Shown here: positions 38,956-47,520 of the stretch, piece by piece | Numbering within the stretch: position 1 is the stretch's first letter | Layout of the letters: each line of letters opens with the position of its first letter | Assembly (NCBI RefSeq): GCF_024435355.1 | Contig: NZ_JAMJWG010000020.1 | Location: 123,845 to 187,844 of the forward strand | Direction of reading: 5' to 3' | Length of the DNA stretch: 64,000 nucleotides | DNA from: Streptomyces odontomachi | GTDB taxonomy: Bacteria > Actinomycetota > Actinomycetes > Streptomycetales > Streptomycetaceae | The notes under the pieces: generated by a model | Told to the model about the DNA's origin: nothing | What the model saw: only the letters and a program-made list of their open reading frames with translations | Database searches by the model: none | Made by a program: the position numbers and the translations under genes

Positions 38956-40584
38956 ATGTCCGCATCAGCGCCCGTGGGGGCGACCGTCGTCGACGCGGAG
39001 CCGCTGCCCCGCCAGGACGAGGTGCTCAGCCAGGAGGCCCTGGCCTTCCTGGCCGAGCTGCACCGACGCTTCACCCCCCGCCGCGACGAACTGCTGGCCC
39101 GCCGCGCCGAGCGGCGCGCGGAGATCGCCCGCACCGCCACGCTCGACTTCCTCCCCGAGACCGCCGCGATCCGCGCCGACGACTCCTGGCGGGTCGCCCC
39201 CGCGCCACCCGCGCTGGAGGACCGGCGCGTGGAGATCACCGGTCCCACCGACCGCAAGATGACCATCAACGCGCTCAACTCGGGCGCGCGGATCTGGCTT
39301 GCCGACTTCGAGGACGCCCTGGCCCCCACCTGGGAGAACGTGGTCCTGGGCCAGCTCAATCTGACCGACGCCTACGAGCGCCGCATCGACTTCACCGACG
39401 AGGCCAGCGGCAAGTCGTACACCCTCAGGGACGCCGACGGGTTGGCCACCGTCGTCGCCCGGCCGCGCGGCTGGCACCTGGACGAGCGGCACCTGGAGGT
39501 CGACGGCCGGCCCGTGCCGGGGGCGCTGGTCGACTTCGGCCTGTACTTCTTCCACAACGCCCGGCGGCTGCTGGACCTCGGCAAGGGCCCCTACTTCTAC
39601 CTGCCGAAGACCGAGTCGCACCTGGAGGCGCGGCTGTGGAACGACGTCTTCGTCTTCGCCCAGGACCAGCTGGGCATCCCGCAGGGCACCATCCGGGCCA
39701 CCGTCCTCATCGAGACCATCACGGCCGCGTACGAGATGGAGGAGATCCTCTACGAACTGCGCGACCACGCCTCGGGGCTGAACGCCGGGCGTTGGGACTA
39801 CCTCTTCTCGATCGTGAAGAACTTCCGCGACGGCGGCGCGCGCTTCGTCCTGCCGGACCGCAACGCGGTCACGATGACGGCACCGTTCATGCGCGCCTAC
39901 ACCGAACTGCTGGTGCGCACGTGCCACAAGCGCGGGGCGCACGCCATCGGCGGCATGGCCGCTTTCATCCCGTCCCGGCGCGACCCGGACATCAACAAGG
40001 TCGCGTTCGAGAAGGTGCGCGCCGACAAGGACCGCGAGGCGACGGACGGCTTCGACGGCTCCTGGGTGGCCCACCCGGACCTGGTGCCGATCGCCATGGA
40101 GTCGTTCGACGCGGTGCTGGGGACGCGTCCGCACCAGAAGGACCGGCTGCGCGAGGACGTCTCGGTCAGCGCGGCCGAGCTGATCGCCGTCGACTCCCTG
40201 GACGCCAGGCCGACCTATGGCGGTCTGGTCAACGCCGTGCAGGTCGGCATCCGTTACATCGAGGCCTGGCTGCGCGGCGCGGGCGCGGTCGCCATCTTCA
40301 ACCTGATGGAGGACGCGGCCACCGCCGAGATCTCCCGGTCGCAGATCTGGCAGTGGATCAACGCGGGGGTCTCCTTCGAGAACGGCGAGCGGGCGACACC
40401 GGAGCTGGTGCGCAAGATCGCCGCTGAGGACCTCGCCGCGATCCGCACCGAGGCCGGCGCCGAAGCCTTCGCCGCGGGTCGCTGGGAGCAGGCGCACGAC
40501 CTGCTGCTGAAGGTGGCCCTGGACGAGGACTACGCGGACTTCCTGACGCTGCCGGCCTACCGGGAGCTGATCGGGAAGGACTGA
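38956..40584 (+). CDS. aceB: Malate synthase (A type)
   Basis: 542 residues, the usual length of malate synthase A. It condenses glyoxylate with acetyl-CoA to malate. Conserved features include TGPTDRKMTINALNSGA, WLADFEDALAPTWENV (the acidic metal site) and VLIETITAAYEMEEILYELR. GLNAGRWDYLFSIVK carries the family signature, and CHKRGAHAIGGMAAFIP follows. It is cytoplasmic. Its promoter carries the same inverted repeat as allantoinase, which ties it to allantoin-derived glyoxylate rather than only to a glyoxylate shunt; no isocitrate lyase is present here. A hairpin follows 15 nt after the stop. Confidence 0.96.
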   Translation: MSASAPVGATVVDAEPLPRQDEVLSQEALAFLAELHRRFTPRRDELLARRAERRAEIARTATLDFLPETAAIRADDSWRVAPAPPALEDRRVEITGPTDRKMTINALNSGARIWLADFEDALAPTWENVVLGQLNLTDAYERRIDFTDEASGKSYTLRDADGLATVVARPRGWHLDERHLEVDGRPVPGALVDFGLYFFHNARRLLDLGKGPYFYLPKTESHLEARLWNDVFVFAQDQLGIPQGTIRATVLIETITAAYEMEEILYELRDHASGLNAGRWDYLFSIVKNFRDGGARFVLPDRNAVTMTAPFMRAYTELLVRTCHKRGAHAIGGMAAFIPSRRDPDINKVAFEKVRADKDREATDGFDGSWVAHPDLVPIAMESFDAVLGTRPHQKDRLREDVSVSAAELIAVDSLDARPTYGGLVNAVQVGIRYIEAWLRGAGAVAIFNLMEDAATAEISRSQIWQWINAGVSFENGERATPELVRKIAAEDLAAIRTEAGAEAFAAGRWEQAHDLLLKVALDEDYADFLTLPAYRELIGKD

Positions 40585-40599
40585 CGCACGCGGACCGCA

Positions 40600-40624
40600 G
40601 CGGCCGGCGACTCCCGTCGGCCGC
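40600..40624 (+). terminator. Terminator after aceB
   Basis: Ten-base stem (40600-40609 with 40615-40624, one G-U pair) and a five-base loop ACTCC, starting 15 nt beyond the aceB stop. The convergent HipA-like gene ends at 40737. Confidence 0.7.
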
Positions 40625-40736
40625 GCGGGGGCGGACCGGCTCCGGTCAGTCGACGGGCCGGGCGGCCGGGCGGCTTTCGGTGTGTTCGACGTCGGCGGGC
40701 ACCCGCGCCGCCGGCCGCCACCCGCCCCCGCCAGGG

Positions 40737-41648
40737 TCACCGGGTCTGCGGGCGGCCGTGCAGGTCGGGCACGTGTTTGAGCCAGCCGGGGCGGGCCGCC
40801 TCGGTGGCGGCGACACGTCGGGCGGTCTCGGCGGCGAGTTGCTCACGACCGTGGAACCCGGTCGGCAACCAGGTCGCCGAGGCCCTCGCTCGGGCGGCGA
40901 GATGGCCGACATAGGCCGCGCGCACGGCGTCCGGGCCGGTGAAGCCGGGCTCACCCGCCAGCCACTCGTCCGGTACCCGGGCGACGATCTCGCGCAGCAA
41001 CGGCTCCGTGACGCGGGGCGCCAGCTCCGCGTCGGCTGCGACGGTGTCCGGGTGGTACCCGCCGAGTGCGTGCGCACGGAAGTCGTACACCTTGCCGACG
41101 GCGTTCGCGGCGGTGTCCCACCGGTGGTGGAAGACGAGTGCGGCACCGTGGTCGATCAGCCACAGCCGCGGCTCGGCGGGACCCGCACCCGGCCAGACCA
41201 TCAGGTTCGGGCTGTGCACCGTGCGGTCGACGTTGGCGGTGAGCGCGTCCAGCCAGACGATCCGGCCCGCCTCCAGAGGCCCGACGGCGACCGCGTCCCG
41301 GTCGGCGGCGCTGAAGTCCACGGCGCCCGGCAGCAGGTCCATGCCGAGGTTCAGCCCGGCACTGGCCCGGAGCAGGTCCTGCACCTCCTGGTGCGGCTCG
41401 TGCGCGGCCACCGCCGGGTCGAACACCACCCGCACCAGTTCGGGCACCCGAAGCCCGAGCCGCCGTCCCAGCTCCCCCACGATCACCTCGGCCACCAGCG
41501 CCTTGCGCCCCTGCGCGGAACCGGTGAACTTCGCCACGTACGTTCCCAGGTCATCGGCCTCGACGACGCCCGGTACGGAGCCGCCGGCGTGCAGGGGTTC
41601 GACATAACGGGTCGCGGTGACCTCCCGCAGTTCTGCCCCGGACTTCAC
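40737..41648 (-). CDS. HipA-like kinase family protein
   Basis: 303 residues. The profile is of the HipA-like kinase group: TYVAKFTGSAQGRKALVAEV (nucleotide loop and lysine), LEAGRIVWLDALTANVDRT with NPNLMVW-like HSPNLMVW (catalytic D-x-x-x-N-x-D-R), and WLIDHGAALVFHH (metal aspartate). Classical HipA is the toxin of a HipBA pair and has an N-terminal subdomain. This shorter type stands without a HipB gene, so a toxin role is uncertain. A DUF4291 gene lies 97 bp upstream on the same strand. The substrate is unknown; family by motif only. Confidence 0.75.
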   Translation of the reverse strand: MKSGAELREVTATRYVEPLHAGGSVPGVVEADDLGTYVAKFTGSAQGRKALVAEVIVGELGRRLGLRVPELVRVVFDPAVAAHEPHQEVQDLLRASAGLNLGMDLLPGAVDFSAADRDAVAVGPLEAGRIVWLDALTANVDRTVHSPNLMVWPGAGPAEPRLWLIDHGAALVFHHRWDTAANAVGKVYDFRAHALGGYHPDTVAADAELAPRVTEPLLREIVARVPDEWLAGEPGFTGPDAVRAAYVGHLAARARASATWLPTGFHGREQLAAETARRVAATEAARPGWLKHVPDLHGRPQTR

Positions 41649-41745
41649 AGCTCTTCCGCCTTACGCTCCACGCCCGACCTCGATCGGCTGCCACTCGGCA
41701 CGGACGGCGAGGTGACGTGGCCGTGGCCCGCTCCCTCCCGCACCG

Positions 41746-42426
41746 CTATGCACTCGCCCCGATTCTCTCCCGGACGGCCTCCGGCAGCGGATACGCGCGC
41801 TCCACGGGCAGCGCCGGCAGGACGGCGGCGGCGTCCCGGGTGCCCCCGGCGTCCTCGATGCCCGCGATGCCCGCGATGCCCTCCGGGGTCGGCGCCCGGG
41901 CTGCCCGCAGACCGTGGTGGATCGCGTGCACCGTGTCGGTGATGTCGCTGATCCCCACCACCCACTCGCCCACGTACCGCCGCACCGCCTCGCCGGCGAG
42001 CCCGACCTGGATCGCCCGACGCGGCAGCGGCGCCAGGGAAGGCGAGCGGTCGGGGTCCCACTGGATCCGTACGGGGCTCTGGGCGACCTGCTGCCGCCAG
42101 GAGTCGCGGCTGGCGTGCACGCCGGCGTCGTAGTGGCTCAACGCGGCGTGCGCCAGCGCCCACTCGAACCCGTCACGCCGGACCTCGATGGCGAGCACCC
42201 GCTCCTGGCCGGCCTTCCGGGCCCACCCCGACCGGTACATCATCCACAGGAACGAGGGCTTGATCCACGTCATCCGTTCCTGCTTGAAGGGCGCCACGAA
42301 CGTCCCCGCCCGCACCGCGGGCTCCGCGATCTCCCGGGGATACGCCTGGTACACCGTGAGGGTCGCCGCGGTGTACCCGGCCCGCACGGTCCGCGCTCCC
42401 ATGACCTGGCTGTCGTCGCTCATCAT
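41746..42426 (-). CDS. DUF4291 protein
   Basis: 226 residues from the ATG at 42426; nearby ATGs at 42453 and 42423 are alternatives, and none has a strong ribosome site. The family pattern is clear: YTAATLTVYQAYPREIAEPA, then MTWIKPSFLWMMYRSGWARK, then EWALAHAALSH and VRIQWDPDRS, then AIQVGLAGEAVRRYVGEW. The function is unknown in all bacteria as far as I know. A short Ile/Ala/Gly repeat (GIAGIAGI) marks the C-terminal linker. It precedes the HipA-like gene and diverges from the secreted vWA gene. Confidence 0.85.
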   Translation of the reverse strand: MMSDDSQVMGARTVRAGYTAATLTVYQAYPREIAEPAVRAGTFVAPFKQERMTWIKPSFLWMMYRSGWARKAGQERVLAIEVRRDGFEWALAHAALSHYDAGVHASRDSWRQQVAQSPVRIQWDPDRSPSLAPLPRRAIQVGLAGEAVRRYVGEWVVGISDITDTVHAIHHGLRAARAPTPEGIAGIAGIEDAGGTRDAAAVLPALPVERAYPLPEAVRERIGASA

Positions 42427-42652
42427 CACCATCCGGCCGCCATCGTCACCCATGGTCGACGTTGCGGCCACGGGTTTTCGCGGCGCGACGGCGTCGCGCG
42501 GCGGGCGCGGGACGCCGTACAACCATCCGGCACGTCGTCCGTCCGCCGCCGAAGCCGGAGCGCCAGCCGAACCCCACCGCGGCGGCCCCGAGAGCTGACG
42601 GAGCATCATGCACGGTTTGAGCGCGGGCCCTTGGGCTCAATAGGATCCGGCG

Positions 42653-43948
42653 ATGATCACAAGACAACGGCTGGCGGCGGTGCTCTGCGCACTGTCCGCC
42701 GCCCTGACCCTCGCTCTCCCCGCGGCCGGGCCCGCCCTGGCCGCGGACGGTGCGGACGGCACCGGGGACCAGGCGCAGCAGGACGCCCCGAAGGTGGACC
42801 TGGTGCTGGACGTCAGCGGATCCATGCGGACCCGTGACATCGACGGCGGTACCCGGATGGCCGCGGCGAAGCAGGCGTTCAACGAGGTGCTGGACGCCAC
42901 GCCCAAGGAAGTGCAGCTGGGCATCCGCACGCTCGGTGCGAACTACCCGGGCGACGACCGCAAGGTGGGCTGCAAGGACACCGCGCAGCTGTACCCGGTC
43001 GGGCCGCTCGACCGCACCGAGGCCAAGACCGCCGTGGCGACCCTCGCGCCCACCGGTTGGACGCCGATCGGGCCGGCCCTTCAGAAGGCGGCCGGCGACC
43101 TGGAAGGCGGCGAAGGGTCGCGCCGTATCGTCCTCATCAGCGACGGCGAGGACACCTGCCAGCCGCTCGACCCGTGCGAGGTGGCCCGGGACATCGCGGC
43201 CAAGGGCATCCACCTGACCATCGACACGCTGGGCCTGGTGCCGGACGCCAAGACGCGTGACCAGTTGCTCTGCATCGCGGAGGCCACCGGCGGCACCTAC
43301 ACGTCCGTCCAGCACACCGACCAGCTCACCGACCGGGTGGGCCAGCTGGTGGACCGCACCGCCGACCCGGTGGTGACCCCCGTCGCCGTCCAGGGCGCGG
43401 CAGGGTGCACCGACGCGCCGAAGCTGAAGCCGGGGCTCTACAACGACCGGGAGAAGTTCGGCGAGCACCGCTGGTACCAGGTGGACGTTGCCGCCGGGCA
43501 GGAGCTGCGGGCGTCGGTGAGCGTCGCGGCCGACCGCGAGGTCAACCGGGACTACGGCGTGCTGCTGCGGGCGGTCACCCGGCACGGTCGGGAGATCGTG
43601 CGCGGTTCGGAGGCGGGAGACGGCCGGACGGACGTGATCTCCACCGGGCTGCGCTATCCGAGGCCGGAGCAGGACGACGATGACGACGCGGCGGACACGC
43701 CGGAGACGGTGTGCCTCCAGGTCAGCAACTCCTACGCCGCCGCCCCGTCGGTGAAGACCACCCCGGGTCTGCCCGTGGAGCTGACCGTCGATGTCGTGGA
43801 CGGCCCGGACACCCCCGGCGACGTGGCCGCCTTCGGCCTCGGCCGTGGCTGGTGGCTGCTCGGTGCGCTGGTGCTCACCGGGTTCGTGGGAGGCCTGCTG
43901 TGGGGCTGGATCTCACGGTGGCGGGTTGCGATCTGGAGGGCCAACTGA
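42653..43948 (+). CDS. Secreted, membrane-anchored von Willebrand factor A domain protein
   Basis: 431 residues. A signal peptide (LAAVLCALSAALTLALPAAG, cleavage near 31) leads into a vWA domain with the MIDAS motif DVSGS at 53-57, then TGWTPIGPAL and LISDGEDTC. Paired cysteines (GCKDT, DTCQPLDPC, LLCIAEA) suggest disulfides. A beta-rich domain (about 255-385) precedes a C-terminal membrane span (WWLLGALVLTGFVGGLLWGW). So it displays a metal-dependent adhesion fold on the outer face of the membrane. The next gene starts inside its stop codon (TGATG) and encodes another anchored secreted protein, likely its partner. Confidence 0.85.
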   Translation: MITRQRLAAVLCALSAALTLALPAAGPALAADGADGTGDQAQQDAPKVDLVLDVSGSMRTRDIDGGTRMAAAKQAFNEVLDATPKEVQLGIRTLGANYPGDDRKVGCKDTAQLYPVGPLDRTEAKTAVATLAPTGWTPIGPALQKAAGDLEGGEGSRRIVLISDGEDTCQPLDPCEVARDIAAKGIHLTIDTLGLVPDAKTRDQLLCIAEATGGTYTSVQHTDQLTDRVGQLVDRTADPVVTPVAVQGAAGCTDAPKLKPGLYNDREKFGEHRWYQVDVAAGQELRASVSVAADREVNRDYGVLLRAVTRHGREIVRGSEAGDGRTDVISTGLRYPRPEQDDDDDAADTPETVCLQVSNSYAAAPSVKTTPGLPVELTVDVVDGPDTPGDVAAFGLGRGWWLLGALVLTGFVGGLLWGWISRWRVAIWRAN

Positions 43949-44916
43949 TGCGTAGGGTACGGCTGATACGCCAGGTACGAGTCGTGGGCCAGGCAGGAGC
44001 GGTGGGCCAGGCACCGGTGGTGGGCAGGCGGCGGCTGATACGCGGGGTGCGGCTGGCCCGTGGGGCGCGCACCCTGGCCGGTGCGCTGCTGGCGTGCGCT
44101 GCACTGCTCGGGCCTGCCGCGCTGCCCGCACTCGCGGACACCACGGCCAGCCCGTCGGACGGTTCCGACGCCACGAGTGCCGCGTCCGACGACGCGGGGC
44201 CCACCGAGGCGGGCACGTCCTTCCGTACGGCGGCCGCCATGCAGCTGGACCAGCAGGCCACCGCGAGCGCGTCCACCGGCGACTACCTGTACTGGTCGTT
44301 CCCGGCGGACTCCGGGCAGCGGCCCACCGTGCAGGCGACGGTGCAGCTGCCGACCTCGCCCGCCCTGCACGCCGCCTCGACCTGGCAGATCGACGTGTAC
44401 GACGGGCTGCGGCGCCGGCAGGCCTGCATGTACGGCACGCAGGCACGGACCGCCGCCACGGGCACCGCATCGGTGCGGCTGGCCTGCACGCTGCGTCCGG
44501 TACGGGCCTGGGCGGAGCCGTGGGCCAACGATCCGCTGCCGGGCACGTACTACATCCGGCTGACCGCGGTGGACCTCGGCAGCGCCGATGTGGGGCTGCC
44601 CTTCCGGGCGTCGGTGAAGGCCGCGTCGCACGATGCGGGCGGGGCGTACGCGGTGGGCGGGTCGCTCAGCGAGCCGCTGGTGCCGGGCATCTCGATGGCG
44701 GCGGCCGCCGGATCGGACTCCGATTCCGACTCCGGTACCGGTGACCGGGCGAGCCTGGCCGAGGGCGAGCCCGACGGCGGCTGGGCCTCCGGTTGGGCGA
44801 CCGACCGGTGGATCTGGACCGGTGTGGGAGGTGTGCTGGCCGCGCTCGCGGGCGTCGGCGGGTACGTCCTGACCCGCGGACGCGGACCGCGGTACGGGCC
44901 GCCGCCCCAGGGCTGA
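43948..44916 (+). CDS. Secreted, membrane-anchored partner of the vWA protein
   Basis: 322 residues; the ATG at 43948 overlaps the vWA stop by one base, and a GGAGGG site lies before it. A basic N-terminal stretch (about 1-38) made from repeated DNA units precedes the signal peptide (TLAGALLACAALLGPAALPALA, cleavage near 65). The extracellular part has beta strands with two cysteines (QACMYG, RLACTL) and resembles the beta-domain of the vWA protein. A C-terminal membrane span (WIWTGVGGVLAALAGVGGYVL) ends it. I do not recognise a family. The pair seems to form an anchored complex of unknown purpose. Confidence 0.7.
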   Translation: MRRVRLIRQVRVVGQAGAVGQAPVVGRRRLIRGVRLARGARTLAGALLACAALLGPAALPALADTTASPSDGSDATSAASDDAGPTEAGTSFRTAAAMQLDQQATASASTGDYLYWSFPADSGQRPTVQATVQLPTSPALHAASTWQIDVYDGLRRRQACMYGTQARTAATGTASVRLACTLRPVRAWAEPWANDPLPGTYYIRLTAVDLGSADVGLPFRASVKAASHDAGGAYAVGGSLSEPLVPGISMAAAAGSDSDSDSGTGDRASLAEGEPDGGWASGWATDRWIWTGVGGVLAALAGVGGYVLTRGRGPRYGPPPQG

Positions 44917-44933
44917 ACGAGGACCGACCGAAA

Positions 44934-44969
44934 ACCGGCCGCCGCCTTCGCGGACGCGGGGCGGCCGGT
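44934..44969 (+). terminator. Terminator after the vWA operon
   Basis: ACCGGCCGCC (44934-44943) pairs with GGCGGCCGGT (44960-44969), a perfect ten-base stem. It lies 18 nt after the stop at 44916, between this operon and the convergent HxlR-type gene. Confidence 0.65.
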
Positions 44970-45127
44970 CGGCTGTCGCGGTGCCCCGCGCGGCGAGTGA
45001 GCCGAAGGGCGCGCCGGTGTCCAGACCCGGACCGCGCGCAGGCCCGACGAAGGAGGGCTGAGCACGGTGGGGGTCCCGACACCGGCTTTGCCGCCCGGAG
45101 GCGAACCGAGCCTCAGAAAGGGGCTCG

Positions 45128-45880
45128 TCATGCGTCGCCGCGGATCGCCTTCGCCAGCGGGCCGTCCCCCGCCACCCGGAGCCGGCCGTCGCGCACCGCG
45201 TCCCGCACCGTCAGGTCTCCGGTGACCAGCGCCGTGCAGGTCTCGGCGGCCAGCAGCAGGCGGGCGTCGGGGGCGCCCGGAGCGGGACCGTCGCCGTAGA
45301 CCGGGTCGGCGTCGGCTGCCGCGTCATCGTCCGGGTCCGGCAGGTCCGCGCCGAGCCGGACGTGGAACACGCCCTCGTCCAGCTGGACTTCGGCCACTCC
45401 GCCGCCGCCCAGCTCCTGGAGGCGGGCGCGCAGCGGCAGGGCGAACCAGTGGGCGCGCACCGCGTCGGTGGGGCGCCGCTCGCCCAGGTCGCCGGCGCCC
45501 CAGGCGTGCAGTGCCTGGAGGACCGGCAGCAGCCCGCGGCCGCGCGGGGTGAGCTGGTAGACGAAGGCGGAGGCCGGTGGGGGCAGCCGGCGGCGGGTGG
45601 CGATGCCGCCCTGCTCCATGTCCCTCAGCCGGGAGGCGAGCACGTCGGTGCTGACGCCGGGCAGGTCCGCGTGCAGATCGGTGTAGCGCCGCGGCCCGGC
45701 GAGGAGTTCACGGACGATCAGCAGGGTCCAGCGGTCGCCGACGGCGTCCAGGGCGCGGGCGGCGCCGCAGTAGTGGTCGTAGCTGCGGCGGGCCGGCGGG
45801 TTCGACCGGGGGGACGGCGCCGAGCGGCGCGCGGGTTCCGGCTGGGATGACTGGCGTGGCATGCGTCGCAGTCTAGACAT
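45128..45880 (-). CDS. HxlR-type winged-helix regulator with C-terminal sterol-carrier-like domain
   Basis: 250 residues from the ATG at 45880; the ATG six codons later is an alternative. The HxlR-type HTH is at about 35-125: YCGAARALDAVGDRWTLLIV, RELLAGPRRYTDL, GVSTDVLASRLRDME and YQLTPRGRGL. The remaining 120 residues, ending LLLAAETCTALVTGDLTV, look like an SCP2-like ligand-binding domain often fused to this HTH in actinobacteria. It diverges from the aminotransferase gene with two inverted repeats between (45885-45897 and 45904-45920), so it probably represses itself and maybe that gene. The ligand is unknown. Confidence 0.85.
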   Translation of the reverse strand: MSRLRRMPRQSSQPEPARRSAPSPRSNPPARRSYDHYCGAARALDAVGDRWTLLIVRELLAGPRRYTDLHADLPGVSTDVLASRLRDMEQGGIATRRRLPPPASAFVYQLTPRGRGLLPVLQALHAWGAGDLGERRPTDAVRAHWFALPLRARLQELGGGGVAEVQLDEGVFHVRLGADLPDPDDDAAADADPVYGDGPAPGAPDARLLLAAETCTALVTGDLTVRDAVRDGRLRVAGDGPLAKAIRGDA

Positions 45881-45884
45881 ATTG

Positions 45885-45920
45885 TTGGACTTTCCAAGCG
45901 AGTACTTGGTAAAACCAAGT
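45885..45920. promoter_or_regulatory. Two adjacent inverted repeats, candidate HxlR operator
   Basis: TTGGA-CTT-TCCAA (45885-45897) and ACTTGGT-AAA-ACCAAGT (45904-45920), both with three-base spacers, start-to-start 19 bp. A CCAAG/CTTGG pair also links them. They lie immediately upstream of the regulator's ATG and about 110 bp from the aminotransferase start. Confidence 0.65.
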
Positions 45921-46030
45921 TGGACGCGAGGTCTCCTGGTGAACGCAGGGCCGCGTGCCGCAGTCGCGCACCATCCGTGCGTGCCACGCAGGCACTTCGG
46001 TGCCGCCGCAAGAGGTCTGGAGACGGTCGC

Positions 46031-47260
46031 ATGGAGTTCCGGCAGTCGAGCAAGCTCACCGACGTCTGCTACGAGATCCGGGGCCCGGTCATCGAGCACG
46101 CCGACGCCCTGGAGAAGGCGGGACACAGCGTGCTGCGCCTGAACACCGGCAACCCCGCCCTCTTCGGGTTCGAGGCGCCCGAGGAGATCGTCCAGGACAT
46201 GATCCGGATGCTGCCCGCGGCGCACGGCTACACCGACTCGCGCGGCATCCTCTCGGCCCGCCGCGCCGTCGCCCAGCGCTACCAGAACCTGGGCCTGGAC
46301 GTGGACGTGCACGACGTCTTCCTGGGCAACGGCGTCTCCGAGCTGGTCAACATGGCGGTCACGGCACTGCTGGAGGACGGCGACGAGGTCCTCGTGCCGG
46401 CGCCCGACTACCCCCTGTGGACGGCGGTCACCACCCTGGCCGGCGGTCGGGCGGTGCACTACCTCTGCGACGAGCAGGCCGACTGGAACCCCGACCTCGC
46501 CGACCTGGAGTCGAAGATCACCGACCGCACCAAGGCCGTCGTGATCATCAACCCGAACAACCCGACCGGCGCCGTCTACCCCAAGGACGTCCTCGAAGGC
46601 ATCCTCGACCTGGCGCGCCGCCACGGGCTCATGGTCTTCGCGGACGAGATCTACGACCAGATCGTCTACGACGACGCGGTGCACCACTCTGTCGCCGCGC
46701 TCGCCCCCGACCTGGTCGTGCTGACCTTCTGCGGGCTGTCCAAGACCTACCGGGTGGCCGGCTTCCGATCCGGCTGGCTGGTCGTCACCGGGCCCCGGCA
46801 GCACGCCCGGAACTACCTCGAGGGCCTGACCATGCTGGCCTCCATGCGGCTCTGCCCCAACGCCCCGGCCCAGTACGCCATCCAGGCCGCGCTCGGTGGC
46901 CGGCAGTCCATCCAGGAGCTGACCACACCGGGCGGCAGGCTGTACGAGCAGCGGGACCGCGCCTGGCGGAAGCTCAACGAGATCCCGGGCGTCAGCTGCG
47001 TCAAGCCCCGCGGCGCGCTGTACGCCTTCCCCCGGCTCGACCCGCAGGTGTACCCCATCCACGACGACGAGCAGTTCGTGCTCGACCTGCTGCTGCGCGA
47101 GAAGATCCAGGTCGTCCAGGGCACCGGCTTCAACTGGCCGAGCCCCGACCACTTCCGCATCCTGACCCTGCCGCACGCCGACGACCTGGACGCCGCCATC
47201 AGCCGCATCGGGCGGTTCCTGGCGGGCTACCGGCAAGAGGCGCCCGCCCGGGAGCGCTGA
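46031..47260 (+). CDS. PLP aminotransferase (AlaA-like, class I/II)
   Basis: 409 residues from the ATG at 46031. Class I motifs in order: LRLNTGNPALFGF, PDYPLW, INPNNPTG (NNPTG at 176-180), VFADEIYDQ (204-208), the PLP-lysine at 238 in GLSKTYRVAGFRSGW, and PRGALYAFPRL. This matches AlaA-type glutamate-pyruvate aminotransferases, which make alanine. It is cytoplasmic. It diverges from the HxlR-type regulator, with operators nearer to the latter. A phosphatase gene follows 260 bp downstream, too far for certain co-transcription. Confidence 0.93.
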   Translation: MEFRQSSKLTDVCYEIRGPVIEHADALEKAGHSVLRLNTGNPALFGFEAPEEIVQDMIRMLPAAHGYTDSRGILSARRAVAQRYQNLGLDVDVHDVFLGNGVSELVNMAVTALLEDGDEVLVPAPDYPLWTAVTTLAGGRAVHYLCDEQADWNPDLADLESKITDRTKAVVIINPNNPTGAVYPKDVLEGILDLARRHGLMVFADEIYDQIVYDDAVHHSVAALAPDLVVLTFCGLSKTYRVAGFRSGWLVVTGPRQHARNYLEGLTMLASMRLCPNAPAQYAIQAALGGRQSIQELTTPGGRLYEQRDRAWRKLNEIPGVSCVKPRGALYAFPRLDPQVYPIHDDEQFVLDLLLREKIQVVQGTGFNWPSPDHFRILTLPHADDLDAAISRIGRFLAGYRQEAPARER

Positions 47261-47520
47261 GCCAGCGGCGCCCGGGTCGCTCGGCGACGCGCGGGGTGCC
47301 CGGGGTGGGAACCGAGGGTTCAGCGCGGGGCGAGTGATAGTGGTGCACATGCTGCTCGTAGCAAGGGACCACGCCGTCCCGATACAGGTCCCGGGCCGTG
47401 GCGCCCTCCGCCCGGTGGGAGGCGTCCGCCGGCACGGCATCGACGCAGGAGACGGCAGGGCGGGCACGGTCGGGTGCCGGCCCGGCGGACGACCACGCCA
47501 CGGGGCGGACACGGGGGTGG

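Noticed and set aside
45881..47512. Upstream extension of the HxlR-type frame across the aminotransferase gene
   Set aside because: It is antisense to a gene with complete PLP motifs and would pass through the operator region.
47261..47520. Possible small gene between aminotransferase and phosphatase
   Set aside because: Several short frames exist on both strands, but none has a credible start, composition or motif.
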